Part shown: one piece after another, positions 41,314 to 49,950 of the stretch
Layout: each line of letters starts with the position of its first letter
Numbering within the stretch: position 1 is the stretch's first letter
Assembly (NCBI RefSeq): GCF_006402735.1
Contig: NZ_CP017174.1
Span: 1,925,001 to 1,989,000, forward strand
Source: Myxococcus xanthus
GTDB taxonomy: Bacteria; Myxococcota; Myxococcia; Myxococcales; Myxococcaceae
Direction: 5' to 3'
DNA: 64,000 nucleotides
Made by a program: the position numbers and the translations under genes
Notes under the pieces: model-generated
Databases searched by the model: none
Seen by the model: the letters and a program-made list of their open reading frames with translations, nothing else
What the model was told of the DNA's origin: nothing

Positions 41314-42432
41314 ATGCTTCGCCGGCTGGCTTCCGCCCCCTCCTTCTGGTCCGTGCAGCTCGGGGGATGGGGGCTCTATGCGCTTCTGCTCATCGTCACC
41401 TTCCTCCCCATTTCAGCCGCCGACGGCGAGATGCGCCTCGTGCTGGCCAAGGGGGCTCGCGCGGCCTACGGCCTGCTCATCACCAGCCTGATGCGGCTGT
41501 GCTACCGGCCGCTCTTCCCCGGAACGTTCCGGCGCCAGGCGGTCTGGTCCATGGTGGCGAGCGCGGCCTTTGGATGTCTCTGGATGGGCCTGGGGGAACT
41601 CTGGGCGAGCTGGTACTACTCGGAGACCTACCGCTGGATGGAGCATCGCCGCAGCTTCCCCCGGTATGCGCTCGACTATGCCGTCACGCTGCTGGGGTGG
41701 AGCGGGCTGTACTTCGGCATCAAGCACGCCCGTGCGTGGCGGCTGGAGCGGGAACGGGCGCTCCGGGCGGACACGCTCGCGCAGGAGGCCCGGCTCGCGT
41801 CCTTGCGTCACCAGATGCATCCGCACTTCCTGTTCAACGCGCTCACCTCCGTGCGCGCCCTGATTGCGGAGGACCCCGCGCGCGCCCGGCGGATGGTGAC
41901 GGAGATGGCGGACTTCCTGCGCTTCTCCCTGCAGAAGGGGGATGCACCTCAGGTCCCGCTGGAGGAGGAGCTCGCCATGGTGCGCAGCTACCTGAGCATC
42001 GAATCCGTTCGGTTCGAGGAGAAGCTGGACGTGCGCCTGTCGGTGATGCCCAGCACCGAGCAGCTCTCCATCCCCGCGTTCCTCATCCAACCGCTCGTGG
42101 ACAACGCGGTGAAGCACGGCATGGCCTCGGGGGAGCTGCCCGTCCGCGTGCGGGTCGACGTAGCCCGGGAACAGGACGTCCTCCGCATCCGGGTGGCCAA
42201 CTCCGGCCGATGGGCGCCACCGGCGAACGCGCCGGAACCACAGGGCACGGGCACGGGCCTGCGCAACGTGCGCGAGCGGCTGGCGCAGCTCTTCCAGGAG
42301 CGCGCGCACCTGTCGTCCGAGGAGAAGGACGGCTGGGTCCACATCACCATTGAAATCCCGGCCGTGGCATGGTCGCCCATCATCACCGAGGAGTCCCATG
42401 ACGTTCCCGTTGCGCGCCTTGCTGGTGGATGA
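41314..42432 (+). CDS. LytS/YehU-family sensor histidine kinase
   Basis: 372 residues. Four N-terminal transmembrane helices (to about residue 140), then the His_kinase domain with the phosphoacceptor H171 in MHPHFLFNAL, N-box VDNAVKHG and G-box GTGTGLRNVRERL. There is no periplasmic sensor domain, so the membrane region itself probably senses. The C-terminal tail overlaps the response-regulator gene by 35 nt, forming a coupled two-gene system. An open frame extends upstream but lacks a ribosome site; TAGGCT before the ATG favours 41314. Confidence 0.93.
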   Translation: MLRRLASAPSFWSVQLGGWGLYALLLIVTFLPISAADGEMRLVLAKGARAAYGLLITSLMRLCYRPLFPGTFRRQAVWSMVASAAFGCLWMGLGELWASWYYSETYRWMEHRRSFPRYALDYAVTLLGWSGLYFGIKHARAWRLERERALRADTLAQEARLASLRHQMHPHFLFNALTSVRALIAEDPARARRMVTEMADFLRFSLQKGDAPQVPLEEELAMVRSYLSIESVRFEEKLDVRLSVMPSTEQLSIPAFLIQPLVDNAVKHGMASGELPVRVRVDVAREQDVLRIRVANSGRWAPPANAPEPQGTGTGLRNVRERLAQLFQERAHLSSEEKDGWVHITIEIPAVAWSPIITEESHDVPVARLAGG

Positions 42433-43141
42433 CGAACGGCTGGCGAGAGCGGAGCTGCGAGAGCTGCTGGCGCCCCACGCACAGGTGACGGTGGTGGGGG
42501 AAGCGGATGGGGTGGCCTCCGCGCTCGCGCAAATCGAGGCGCTGCGGCCGTCGCTGCTGTTCCTGGACGTGCAGATGCCGGGAGAGGGGGGCTTCGAGCT
42601 CCTGTCCCGGCTGCCCGAGTGTCCCTTCGACGTGATTTTCGTGACGGCCCACGACGCGCATGCGCTGCGGGCCTTCGAGGTCAACGCGCTGGACTATCTG
42701 CTCAAGCCCGTCCATCCGGAGCGGCTCGCGCGGACGCTGGCGCGGCTCACGGTCCGGGAACAGGGAAGGCCCGCGCCCGCCCCGGGCCCCGTTCGCCAGA
42801 AGCTCGTCGAGGGCGACATGCTGTTCCTGGAGAACGGCGCGAAGTCCCGGTTCGTGCGGGTGGACCAGATTGTCTGCCTGTGCGGGGCGGGGGACTACGC
42901 GGAGGTCGTCACGGCGGATGGCCTGCGTACGCTCTCGCCGCGTCCCTTGAAGGAGTGGGAGCTGCGGCTTCCCGCGCGCACCTTCGCGCGCATCCACCGC
43001 TCCGCGCTGGTCAACCTGGCCTTCGTCGAGCGCGTGGACCGGGGCCTGGGGGGAAGCGGGGACGTGTTCCTGCGCGGCGTCCCGGAACCGCTGCCGCTCA
43101 GCCGGAGCCACGCGACCGTGCTCCGCGAGCGGTTTGGATAG
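42398..43141 (+). CDS. LytTR-family response regulator
   Basis: 247 residues. Receiver domain with the acidic pair LVDDE, phosphoacceptor D57 in FLDVQMPG and the conserved KPVHPERL lysine. The C-terminal LytTR domain has FVRVDQIVCLCGAGDYAEV and RTFARIHRSALVNLAFVERV, which binds DNA as a beta-fold. GAGGAG precedes the ATG. It is paired with the LytS-type kinase; targets typically include surface, lysis or exopolysaccharide genes, here unknown. Confidence 0.95.
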   Translation: MTFPLRALLVDDERLARAELRELLAPHAQVTVVGEADGVASALAQIEALRPSLLFLDVQMPGEGGFELLSRLPECPFDVIFVTAHDAHALRAFEVNALDYLLKPVHPERLARTLARLTVREQGRPAPAPGPVRQKLVEGDMLFLENGAKSRFVRVDQIVCLCGAGDYAEVVTADGLRTLSPRPLKEWELRLPARTFARIHRSALVNLAFVERVDRGLGGSGDVFLRGVPEPLPLSRSHATVLRERFG

Positions 43142-43367
43142 CCGCGCCCCGCCCGACTCCAGGACGGGGCGGGTGTCGTGTTCCCAGCTATCGCTTTCAG
43201 CAATGCGGGTTTCTGGCAGGGGTGTGTTGCCAGGAATTGTCATTCAATTCTATCTCACGCTCGCTCATCTAGACCGAACTGGTGCACGAGGGCTTCTCCG
43301 CAGGAGTCTGGGTGCGTGTGTCTTCACTTGTCGCACGTACAGTCGCACAACCAAAGGGAGCCGGTCG

Positions 43368-44939
43368 ATGAACGTCATCAAGACGCCTGAGGTACCCACG
43401 AAGGAAGGCAGGGTGCAGGGCCTGGTCGAGGGAAAGATTTCTGTCTTCAGGGGCATCCCCTACGCGAAGCCTCCCACGGGAGCGCTGCGCTGGAAGGCGC
43501 CCGAGCGCGCCACTCCATGGCCCGGTGTCCACGAGGCCTTCAACTTCGGCTTCTCCGCACACCAGTCCCGTCAGGCCTGCATCGAGACCGGCGGTGGTGA
43601 CCCCGGTGAGATGCACGAGGATTGTCTCTTCCTCAATGTGTGGACGCCCAAGCTGGATGCGGGCGCGAAGCTGCCGGTGGTGTTCTGGATTCACGGCGGC
43701 GCCTTCGTCATCGGCTCGGGCCGCCTGCCTCTCTATGAAGGGATTCATCTGGCGTCGCGCGACGTGGTGCTGGTGACCTTCAACTACCGCCTGGGGCACC
43801 TGGGCTTCTTCATGCACCCGGCGCTGGAGAAGGAGAATCCGGGTGGGCCGGCGAACTTCGGCCTGCTGGACCAGATGCTGGCGCTGGAATGGGTGCGCGA
43901 CAACATCGCGCAGTTCGGCGGCGACCCTGGCAACGTCACCGTGATGGGGCAATCGGCGGGCGCCAAGAGCGTCCTGTCGCTCTTCACGTCGCCGCAGGTC
44001 CGGGAGAAGAACCTCTTCCGCCGGGGCGTGGCCATGAGCGCGTACGTGCTCCAGGAGAAGCCCCTGGCGGACGCACGGCTGGCCGGCATGGCCTTCGCGT
44101 GGAGGAACGGGCTGGACCGGCTCCTGGCCACCATGAAGGACCTGCGCGAGCTGAGTCCGGAGAAGTTCTGGATGCTCCCCGCGGACACCGCGAACGCGCC
44201 CAGCCCCATCTACGGAGACTCTGTCCTTCCCGAGCCCATTCGCGAAACCTTCGCGCGTGGAGAGCAGCTCTCCCTGCCGCTCATCATCGGCAGCACGAGT
44301 GACGACTCCAGCGTGGTGTCCGCGTTCGGAATCGACCCCGCCACCATCCTCGAACGCCTGGGGGCCTTCGCCGAGTCCATTCGCCAGCTCTACCCCGACG
44401 TGGACGATGACCGGGAGATTGGCCGGCGGATGTGCCGCGACTTCGTCTTCACGGTCATGCCTCGCTTGCTGGCCACGCGCCACGCGGAGCGAGGCGCCGC
44501 CGTGTGGCGCTACTACTTCGAGTACCGCGCGAAGTTGCTCGTCCCCCGGCAGCGGCTGGGGGTGCCTCATGGGGGCGAGGTGTCCTACTTCCTGGAGACG
44601 GCCGCGGACGTACCGCCCGCCGGAGAGTTGTTCACGGAGGAGGACCGGACCTTCATGCGTCACCTGGTGGATTCACTGGTCCAGTTCGCGCGCACGGGCG
44701 CGCCCGGACCCGTGGCCCAGGTGCGCTGGGAGGGGCACACGGAGACGCAAGACAGGCTGCTGAGACTGGATGTTTCACCGCAGGGGGTGACGGACTTCGA
44801 GCGCGACATCCTGCAAGCCGCCGAAAACCTCATGCCCTTCCTGGACAGCCTCGCCAAGCCCCCTCCGCCGAAGCTGCCACGCGCCACATCGTCCGCAGCC
44901 ACCGCGAGCAGCAACACGCGGCAGGAAAACCGCCCATAG
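43368..44939 (+). CDS. Type-B carboxylesterase
   Basis: 523 residues. AAGGGAG precedes the ATG. The serine nucleophile S196 lies in GQSAGA (usually GESAGG), the oxyanion segment is FWIHGGAFVIGSG, and H401 lies in VPHGGEVSYF. The EDCLFLNVWTP pattern near residue 85 is the family signature. No signal peptide is obvious, so it is probably cytosolic, hydrolysing carboxylic esters of unknown identity. A Ser/Thr/Ala-rich C-terminal tail (40 residues) is extra. It is followed by a terminator. Confidence 0.93.
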   Translation: MNVIKTPEVPTKEGRVQGLVEGKISVFRGIPYAKPPTGALRWKAPERATPWPGVHEAFNFGFSAHQSRQACIETGGGDPGEMHEDCLFLNVWTPKLDAGAKLPVVFWIHGGAFVIGSGRLPLYEGIHLASRDVVLVTFNYRLGHLGFFMHPALEKENPGGPANFGLLDQMLALEWVRDNIAQFGGDPGNVTVMGQSAGAKSVLSLFTSPQVREKNLFRRGVAMSAYVLQEKPLADARLAGMAFAWRNGLDRLLATMKDLRELSPEKFWMLPADTANAPSPIYGDSVLPEPIRETFARGEQLSLPLIIGSTSDDSSVVSAFGIDPATILERLGAFAESIRQLYPDVDDDREIGRRMCRDFVFTVMPRLLATRHAERGAAVWRYYFEYRAKLLVPRQRLGVPHGGEVSYFLETAADVPPAGELFTEEDRTFMRHLVDSLVQFARTGAPGPVAQVRWEGHTETQDRLLRLDVSPQGVTDFERDILQAAENLMPFLDSLAKPPPPKLPRATSSAATASSNTRQENRP

Positions 44940-44955
44940 TCAGGGGTGTGACAGA

Positions 44956-44990
44956 CCCGGTGGTGTGTGGCATCACACCGCCGGGCTGCT
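44956..44990 (+). terminator. Terminator of the carboxylesterase gene
   Basis: CCCGGTGGTGTG pairs with CACACCGCCGGG (one G-T wobble) around TGGCAT and is followed by CTGCTTC. It begins 17 nt past the stop. The rest of the 301-bp gap to the trypsin gene (to 45240) holds that gene's promoter and shows nothing else. Confidence 0.7.
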
Positions 44991-45240
44991 TCATGTCGCC
45001 GTCGTCACTTCGGCCCGCGGCTCCAATGACAAGTCATCAACGCTCCATCCCATTCCAAAGTGTGGCGGAGATGTAATGAAACAGGCATGTCGCAAAACGT
45101 GAGCGCCTCCGAAAGCGGCAGCGCTTCAACCGGGGCTGGGGCTGGTAGATGGGGAAGATCGTGTGTTACGGTTTTTGAGTCGTGAGGCGGTTAATCTCAT
45201 TTTGCCGCTTCACGTCTTCCCCCAGATACCCGAGGTCTCC

Positions 45241-46374
45241 ATGATGTCAGTGAAGGTCATGCGGCGGTGGTCGACGGTTGGCGCGATGTCGTTGCTGGTC
45301 GGTTGCGGTCCGGAGATGGTCGAGGAGCAGGCGGAATCGGTGGCGCCGGCGACCATCGAGCAGGACATCGTCGGTGGCACCACCACGACCATCAATGCGA
45401 ATCCGTGGCAGGTGTCCCTGCGGCGGGGCGGTCACTGGTGCGGCGGCTCCATCCTCAACAAGGATTGGATTCTGACCGCGGCACACTGCGTGGATGGCTA
45501 CACCGTCGGCAGCATCGTGGCGGGCTCCACCTCGAGCACGAGCACGAGCTCGGGCCAGACGCGCAACGTGGCGCAGGTCATCATTCATGAGGACTACGGC
45601 TCTGCCGGCAACGACGTTGCCCTGCTCCGGCTGTCCACGTCGCTGGACCTCAATGGCACCACCGTCGCGGCCATTCCCCGCATCTCGGCGGCGGATGCCT
45701 CGAGCGGCGCCACCAACCCGGGTGTGGTCGCGCGCGTGACGGGCTGGGGCGCGACCTCCTCCGGCGGTTCGGGGTCCTCCACCCTGCGCACGGTGGACGT
45801 CAACGTGATTTCGAATACGGAAGCGCAGCAGAGCTACCCCAATGAGTACATTGGCCCGGATCAGATTGGCGCCAAGGCACCGGGCAAGGACTCGTGCCAG
45901 GGCGACAGTGGTGGTCCGCTCACCGTCTCGCACGGCGGCGTCCGCAAGCTCGCGGGTGTCGTGAGCTGGGGCTACGGCTGCGCCGACTCGCGCTACCCGG
46001 GCATGTACGCGCGCGTGTCGCACTTCGAGAGCTGGATTGACTCCAAGATCGATGGGACGACCCCGCCGCCCGGTACCACGCTGCTCTCCCAGACGAACCT
46101 GTCTGGCGCCTCCAGCAGCTGGAATCACTACCCCATCAGCATCCCTGCCGGCACCACGTTGCTCACGGTGACTCAGTCGGGGGGCACGGGTGACGCGGAC
46201 CTGTATGTGCGCAGCGGCTCGCAGCCCACCACCAGCTCCTACAACTGCCGGCCCTACCAGTCCGGCAACGAGGAGACCTGCACCTTCTCCAACCCCCAGG
46301 CTGGCACCTGGTACGTGTCCGTGCGCGGCTATTCGTCCTACTCGGGCGTGTCCGTGACGGCCACGGTTCCGTAA
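45241..46374 (+). CDS. Trypsin-like serine protease, lipoprotein, with pre-peptidase C-terminal domain
   Basis: 377 residues. Lipoprotein signal (LLVGC, cysteine 22), a short propeptide ending IEQD, then the mature N-terminus IVGG. Catalytic triad H82 (TAAHC), D125 (NDVALL), S223 (GDSGGP). Asp217 in KDSCQGDS is the S1 residue for Arg/Lys cleavage. The cysteine normally found in the CAG loop before KDSC is absent, so one trypsin disulfide is lost. Residues 290-377 form a PPC beta domain (TLLTVTQSGGTGDADLYVRSG). Likely a surface-tethered or released predation or processing protease. Confidence 0.95.
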   Translation: MMSVKVMRRWSTVGAMSLLVGCGPEMVEEQAESVAPATIEQDIVGGTTTTINANPWQVSLRRGGHWCGGSILNKDWILTAAHCVDGYTVGSIVAGSTSSTSTSSGQTRNVAQVIIHEDYGSAGNDVALLRLSTSLDLNGTTVAAIPRISAADASSGATNPGVVARVTGWGATSSGGSGSSTLRTVDVNVISNTEAQQSYPNEYIGPDQIGAKAPGKDSCQGDSGGPLTVSHGGVRKLAGVVSWGYGCADSRYPGMYARVSHFESWIDSKIDGTTPPPGTTLLSQTNLSGASSSWNHYPISIPAGTTLLTVTQSGGTGDADLYVRSGSQPTTSSYNCRPYQSGNEETCTFSNPQAGTWYVSVRGYSSYSGVSVTATVP

Positions 46375-46400
46375 TCACGCGCCAGTTCTCCGCTTGAGAG

Positions 46401-46436
46401 GCCCCCTGTCACTCGTGGGTGACAGGGGGCTTCGCG
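46401..46436 (+). terminator. Terminator of the trypsin gene
   Basis: GCCCCCTGTCAC and GTGACAGGGGGC form a perfect 12-bp stem with loop TCGTGG, followed by TTCGCGTTCC. It may also serve the convergent gene that ends at 46461. Confidence 0.85.
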
Positions 46437-46460
46437 TTCCTGGGGTGCATCAAGCCCGGC

Positions 46461-47486
46461 TCACTCCACCCAGTGCTGCTCCGTCAGCACGCGGTAGCCC
46501 GTCACCGTGTCGATGAAGAAGGTGACCTGGATGCCGGCCCAGGGGCCCTTGCTGTAGCTGATGTAGCACCCCTTGAACGTGCCACCGGCGGTGCTCACCT
46601 GGAGCTCCGCCAGGCCGTCAGTGATGAGCGCGTCCGGCAGCGGCTCGTTGCGGTCCGCGTAGTCGACCGTGCTGGCGACCTGGTTGACGACCTCGGTGCC
46701 CGTGGCCAGCTGCGGACGGACCTCCCAACGCTCGTTGGGGAAGAGGCTGGGGTCGATGCCGAAGCACTGCGCGCTCTTGAACTGGTCGTTGCCGTGGGCG
46801 CCGGCAATCACGTCCTCCACGTTGAAGTTCTGGCTCAGTCGGGAGGTCCACAGGCTCTCCTCCTGCGCGTTCACCGCGGCGATGAGCGCCGTCAGGGCGT
46901 AGCCCTGCGTGGCCGCGTTGCGGAGGTTGCGCAGGCTGACCGCGCCGATGCCAGTCACCTCGGAGATGGCCTGCACGGACGTGAAGGGCCGCAGGTTGAG
47001 GAGGTTCGTCGCGCCGTTCCACGCGTACGGCAGGACGGCGTACAGCGCGTCGCTGTTGATGGTGTTGACCAGGGACACCACCGCCGCCGCGTCATCAGTG
47101 GAGAGCGCGAGCTCGTCCAGGATGCCGGCGCAGGTGCTGGTGATGTAGCCCAGCGCGCGGGCGCCACCCTCGATTTGAGTCAGGCGCACCGGACCGACAC
47201 CCCGGACCCCGGACACCTGCGCCAACGTGGAGAAGGGCGCCGTCGCGCGGTGGCCGACGAGGTTCTGGGCGACGTCACTGGGGAGGTAGGCGTCCAGCGT
47301 GGACACAGACGCCGTGTTGACGAAGGTGAGCAGGCCCTGACACTCCGGGGCTACGTCCACGTCCGTGGTGGTGAGCGGCGCGTCCTGGTGCTCCGTGGAC
47401 TGAGAAGACGGCTCGGACTCAGAGCCGGTGGGACCACATCCGACCATCAGGCTCGCGGAGAGAAGGGCTGGAACAAGACGACGCAT
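46461..47486 (-). CDS. Lipoprotein with two ComEA-like helix-hairpin-helix repeats
   Basis: 341 residues. CAGGAGG lies about 8 nt before the ATG at 47486. Lipoprotein signal ends LMVGC (cysteine 17). Two homologous repeats follow: residues about 50-110 (LLTFVNTASVSTLDAYLP, then FSTLAQVSGVRGVGPVRL) and 125-190 (VVSLVNTINSDALYAVLP, then FTSVQAISEVTGIGAVSLR). Both fit the ComEA pattern of an N-terminal helix pair ending in a GVxGVG/GIG hairpin that binds DNA backbone. The C-terminal 140 residues contain a beta domain with CFGID and GCYISY. A lipid-anchored surface or periplasmic DNA-binding role is inferred. Confidence 0.8.
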   Translation of the reverse strand: MRRLVPALLSASLMVGCGPTGSESEPSSQSTEHQDAPLTTTDVDVAPECQGLLTFVNTASVSTLDAYLPSDVAQNLVGHRATAPFSTLAQVSGVRGVGPVRLTQIEGGARALGYITSTCAGILDELALSTDDAAAVVSLVNTINSDALYAVLPYAWNGATNLLNLRPFTSVQAISEVTGIGAVSLRNLRNAATQGYALTALIAAVNAQEESLWTSRLSQNFNVEDVIAGAHGNDQFKSAQCFGIDPSLFPNERWEVRPQLATGTEVVNQVASTVDYADRNEPLPDALITDGLAELQVSTAGGTFKGCYISYSKGPWAGIQVTFFIDTVTGYRVLTEQHWVE

Positions 47487-47627
47487 CGAGGATGCCTCCT
47501 GGGGGTACGGCGGGGGACGAGGCTCCATACACCAGACCCCTGACTCGCCCAGCATCCTTGAAATGATGAGAAGGTCGTGTTCACAAGAAAGTCATCATCG
47601 CGCTTGTCCATTGCCGAGGTTGCGCCC

Positions 47628-48509
47628 ATGCCCGCCGAGCCGTTGCCCGATGTCCGCACCTTGCTGTCGCGGCTCCCCGCCTGGCACTTCCGGTTGCCGG
47701 AGTACCGCGCCGCGCCCGTGGAGGGGCGCGCCGTGACGTGTGACGCGGTGCTGTATGGCACCCTGGGATATGCGGACGAGACGTTGTTCCTCTACGGCTA
47801 CAACGTGGGGGAGGACGAGCACTGCTTCCTGTACGACACGCCGTGGGACGAGACGCACCGGGCCTACGCCGGAGGGCAACCTCCCGAATGGTATGACGGC
47901 CTCCAGATGCCGCGTGCGTTCCAGGTGCGTCATGCGGTGGCGGAGCCCTCCCGGCACGAGATTCTGGACCCGCTGCTGAAGGTGATGATGGAGCGGGCGC
48001 TCCGCTACCTGGGGACGCGTCCCGCCATTCCCAGGCTGCTTGCCGCGGGCGCCACGGAGGTTCTGGGCGACATCCAGGAGTGGGACGCGAGGCTGCGCTT
48101 CCTCCGGCGCGGGCGGTATCTCTTGAGCGCGGGCGCGCCGGAGGCCTCGGGATGGACGCCCGTCGAGGCCCGCTTCGGCGGACTGGCGGGGAGCGGGAAC
48201 ACCACCTATGCGCACTACCACTATGACGTGGGGGCGACGGGCTACGTGTTCGCCGTGAAGTGCCAGCCGCCCCTGGCTCGGATGACGCCGAGCGACCATG
48301 CGCCCCAAACCTCCCGGAAGGAGCGCCGCGCCCACCTGGCGCTGGCGCGCCGCCAGGAGGAGGGCTTCCGGTTGCTCACCCCCGGTCAGCCGCTCCAGGT
48401 GCGCTTCAATCCGGCTGACCCGGGGGAGCATGCGCTGGGGACGCTCGACCTCGCGCCATCCACGGCGGCGTATCAGCTGGAGCCCGTGGTGCTTCCGCGG
48501 TCGAAGTAG
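47628..48509 (+). CDS. Hypothetical soluble protein
   Basis: 293 residues. GAGGT lies 7 nt before the ATG at 47628. No signal peptide or membrane segment. The composition is typical of a folded alpha/beta protein (TLGYADETLFLYGYNVGEDE; an EWYDG turn). It has aromatic-rich stretches and a histidine-rich HYHYDVG near residue 203 that could bind metal, but no family is recognised. Monocistronic. Confidence 0.7.
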   Translation: MPAEPLPDVRTLLSRLPAWHFRLPEYRAAPVEGRAVTCDAVLYGTLGYADETLFLYGYNVGEDEHCFLYDTPWDETHRAYAGGQPPEWYDGLQMPRAFQVRHAVAEPSRHEILDPLLKVMMERALRYLGTRPAIPRLLAAGATEVLGDIQEWDARLRFLRRGRYLLSAGAPEASGWTPVEARFGGLAGSGNTTYAHYHYDVGATGYVFAVKCQPPLARMTPSDHAPQTSRKERRAHLALARRQEEGFRLLTPGQPLQVRFNPADPGEHALGTLDLAPSTAAYQLEPVVLPRSK

Positions 48510-48515
48510 GCGCGC

Positions 48516-48614
48516 ATGGGCTTCGCCGTGGGCGGCTCTTGGAGCCAGCAGCGCAGCCCGTTCGGCGTCGGCGTCCTGAATCTCGATATCCTGCGCTTCG
48601 GCTCCTCGTTCTGA
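48516..48614 (+). other. Possible very small ORF after the hypothetical gene
   Basis: 32 codons beginning 7 nt after the previous stop. The peptide has alternating hydrophobic residues and ends GVLNLDILRFGSSF, like the last beta strand of an outer-membrane protein (terminal Phe). There is no ribosome site. It may be a remnant or chance. Confidence 0.2.
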
Positions 48615-48638
48615 CGAGGTGGCCCGCGCGTGCGGCGG

Positions 48639-49421
48639 CTAACGCGCCGTGTTGCCCACGCTCGCGCGGGCCCTGTCGCACTCCTCGCAGCCCGCGCCCG
48701 CCGGGCAGAGGAAGACGAGCGGGTCGGCCCGAAGGTGCTCGACCACGACGTTCACGATGTCGCGCGCGTCGGCGAGCTTCGCGTCGGCGCGCCCCACCTT
48801 GCCTTCGCGCAGCAGTCCGCGGGCACGAAGCCAGCCGTCGGCACGCTGGAAGCCCTGACAGCAGTGGTCCGTCTCGGCGATCTCCACCGTCCGCGCAACG
48901 CCATCCACTTCGACGACACACGGGTGGGTGACGGAGTACGGGACGGGGGCCAGGGCCTCCGCGAGGTGGATGGTCGTGTTCTCGCCCTGGGTGACGCCGA
49001 GCAGGAGCACCTGGCCGCCCAGGTCATGTGCCCGTCCCACCGGGCTGTCGGGGCCATGGGGGGGCGAGAGCGGCTGCGGGCGGCAGATTTCCCGAGCATG
49101 GGGGCCCACGGCCGCGAAGGACCCGCCTGGGTGGGTGCTGCGCAGGACGCCGGGCTGGCGCCAGAAGAGCTCGGCGGTGATGCCCATTCCTTCGGTGGGC
49201 GTGGTCCTCGGGTCGAACACGCCCTCGCCATCCGTCATCGTGGGCATGACCAGGGTTCCCTCGCTCCCCAATGCCTCACGCAGTGCGTGGATGAGCTCGA
49301 GCGGGCCGCCTTCGACCGGACGCACGGCCTTGAAGGACGTGTGCACCACGAGGACACCACCCTCCCGCACGCCGAGGTCGCGGAGTTGCTGCACCCATTG
49401 CTGGCTGCTGACTTCGCTCAT
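48639..49421 (-). CDS. AAC(3)-family N-acetyltransferase
   Basis: 260 residues. Typical aminoglycoside 3-N-acetyltransferase segments: VVHTSFKAVRPVEGGPLELI, LGSEGTLVMPTMTDG, THPGGSFAAVGPHA, and VLLLGVTQGENTTIHLAE. The C-terminal 60 residues add cysteines (CCQGF, CPAGAGCEEC), including a CxxC. Family members range from true antibiotic-resistance enzymes to YokD-type housekeeping proteins; resistance is not proven. No neighbouring resistance or biosynthesis genes are seen. Confidence 0.9.
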   Translation of the reverse strand: MSEVSSQQWVQQLRDLGVREGGVLVVHTSFKAVRPVEGGPLELIHALREALGSEGTLVMPTMTDGEGVFDPRTTPTEGMGITAELFWRQPGVLRSTHPGGSFAAVGPHAREICRPQPLSPPHGPDSPVGRAHDLGGQVLLLGVTQGENTTIHLAEALAPVPYSVTHPCVVEVDGVARTVEIAETDHCCQGFQRADGWLRARGLLREGKVGRADAKLADARDIVNVVVEHLRADPLVFLCPAGAGCEECDRARASVGNTAR

Positions 49422-49487
49422 GGGCCGGGTTATGCCGCGTCCACCAGCCCGCTCGCAATGTCATGGTGCTGGAGAGAGGCGACGCGC

Positions 49488-49877
49488 GTGTCGAACCGGT
49501 CCGAAGACGTCGAGCGATTCATGCAGGAACTCGAACACGCGCGGAGGGACGAAGTCGAAACCCTGCGCACCGCCATCCTGTCTGCCCATCCGGGCATTAC
49601 GGAGCGCATCAAGTGGAACGCGCCAAGCTTCTGCTTCCAGGGCGATGACCGGGTGACATTCAAGCTGAAGCCCAAGGACTGCGTTCAGCTCATCTTCCAC
49701 CGGGGCGCGAAGGTGAAGGCGGCGCAAGGCTTCTCCTTCGAGGACACCAGTGGCCTGTTGCAGTGGGCCGCCCCGGACCGCGCCGTCGTCACGCTTCGCG
49801 ACCTGGCGGAGGTAAAGGCGAAGAAGAAGGCGCTGTGCCAGGTCGTGGTCCAGTGGATGGAAGCGACCTCTCAGTGA
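49488..49877 (+). CDS. DUF1801 protein
   Basis: 129 residues from a GTG at 49488 with GAGAGAGG 8 nt upstream; an ATG at 49459 would add ten residues. The core matches DUF1801 (KWNAPSFCFQGDDRVTFKLKP and VQLIFHRG), a small single-domain fold also found fused to MerR or used as a metal or iron chaperone-like protein. The function is unknown. It converges with the EEP gene across a clear terminator. Confidence 0.88.
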   Translation: MSNRSEDVERFMQELEHARRDEVETLRTAILSAHPGITERIKWNAPSFCFQGDDRVTFKLKPKDCVQLIFHRGAKVKAAQGFSFEDTSGLLQWAAPDRAVVTLRDLAEVKAKKKALCQVVVQWMEATSQ

Positions 49878-49906
49878 GCGCGCTGGTGTCGAGGGCCAAC
49901 CGACAC

Positions 49907-49937
49907 GGGGCTTCCAGTCAGCGCCCGGAAGCCCCGC
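49907..49937. terminator. Bidirectional terminator between convergent genes
   Basis: CGGGGCTTCC and GGAAGCCCCG form a perfect 10-bp stem with an 11-nt loop, followed on the plus strand by CCGCGCTCCTCTTTT. It lies between two converging stop codons. Confidence 0.75.
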
Positions 49938-49950
49938 CGCGCTCCTCTTT

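Noticed and set aside
48406..48921. Antisense 171-codon frame across the AAC(3) boundary
   Set aside because: Arg/Ala/Pro-biased shadow of flanking genes.
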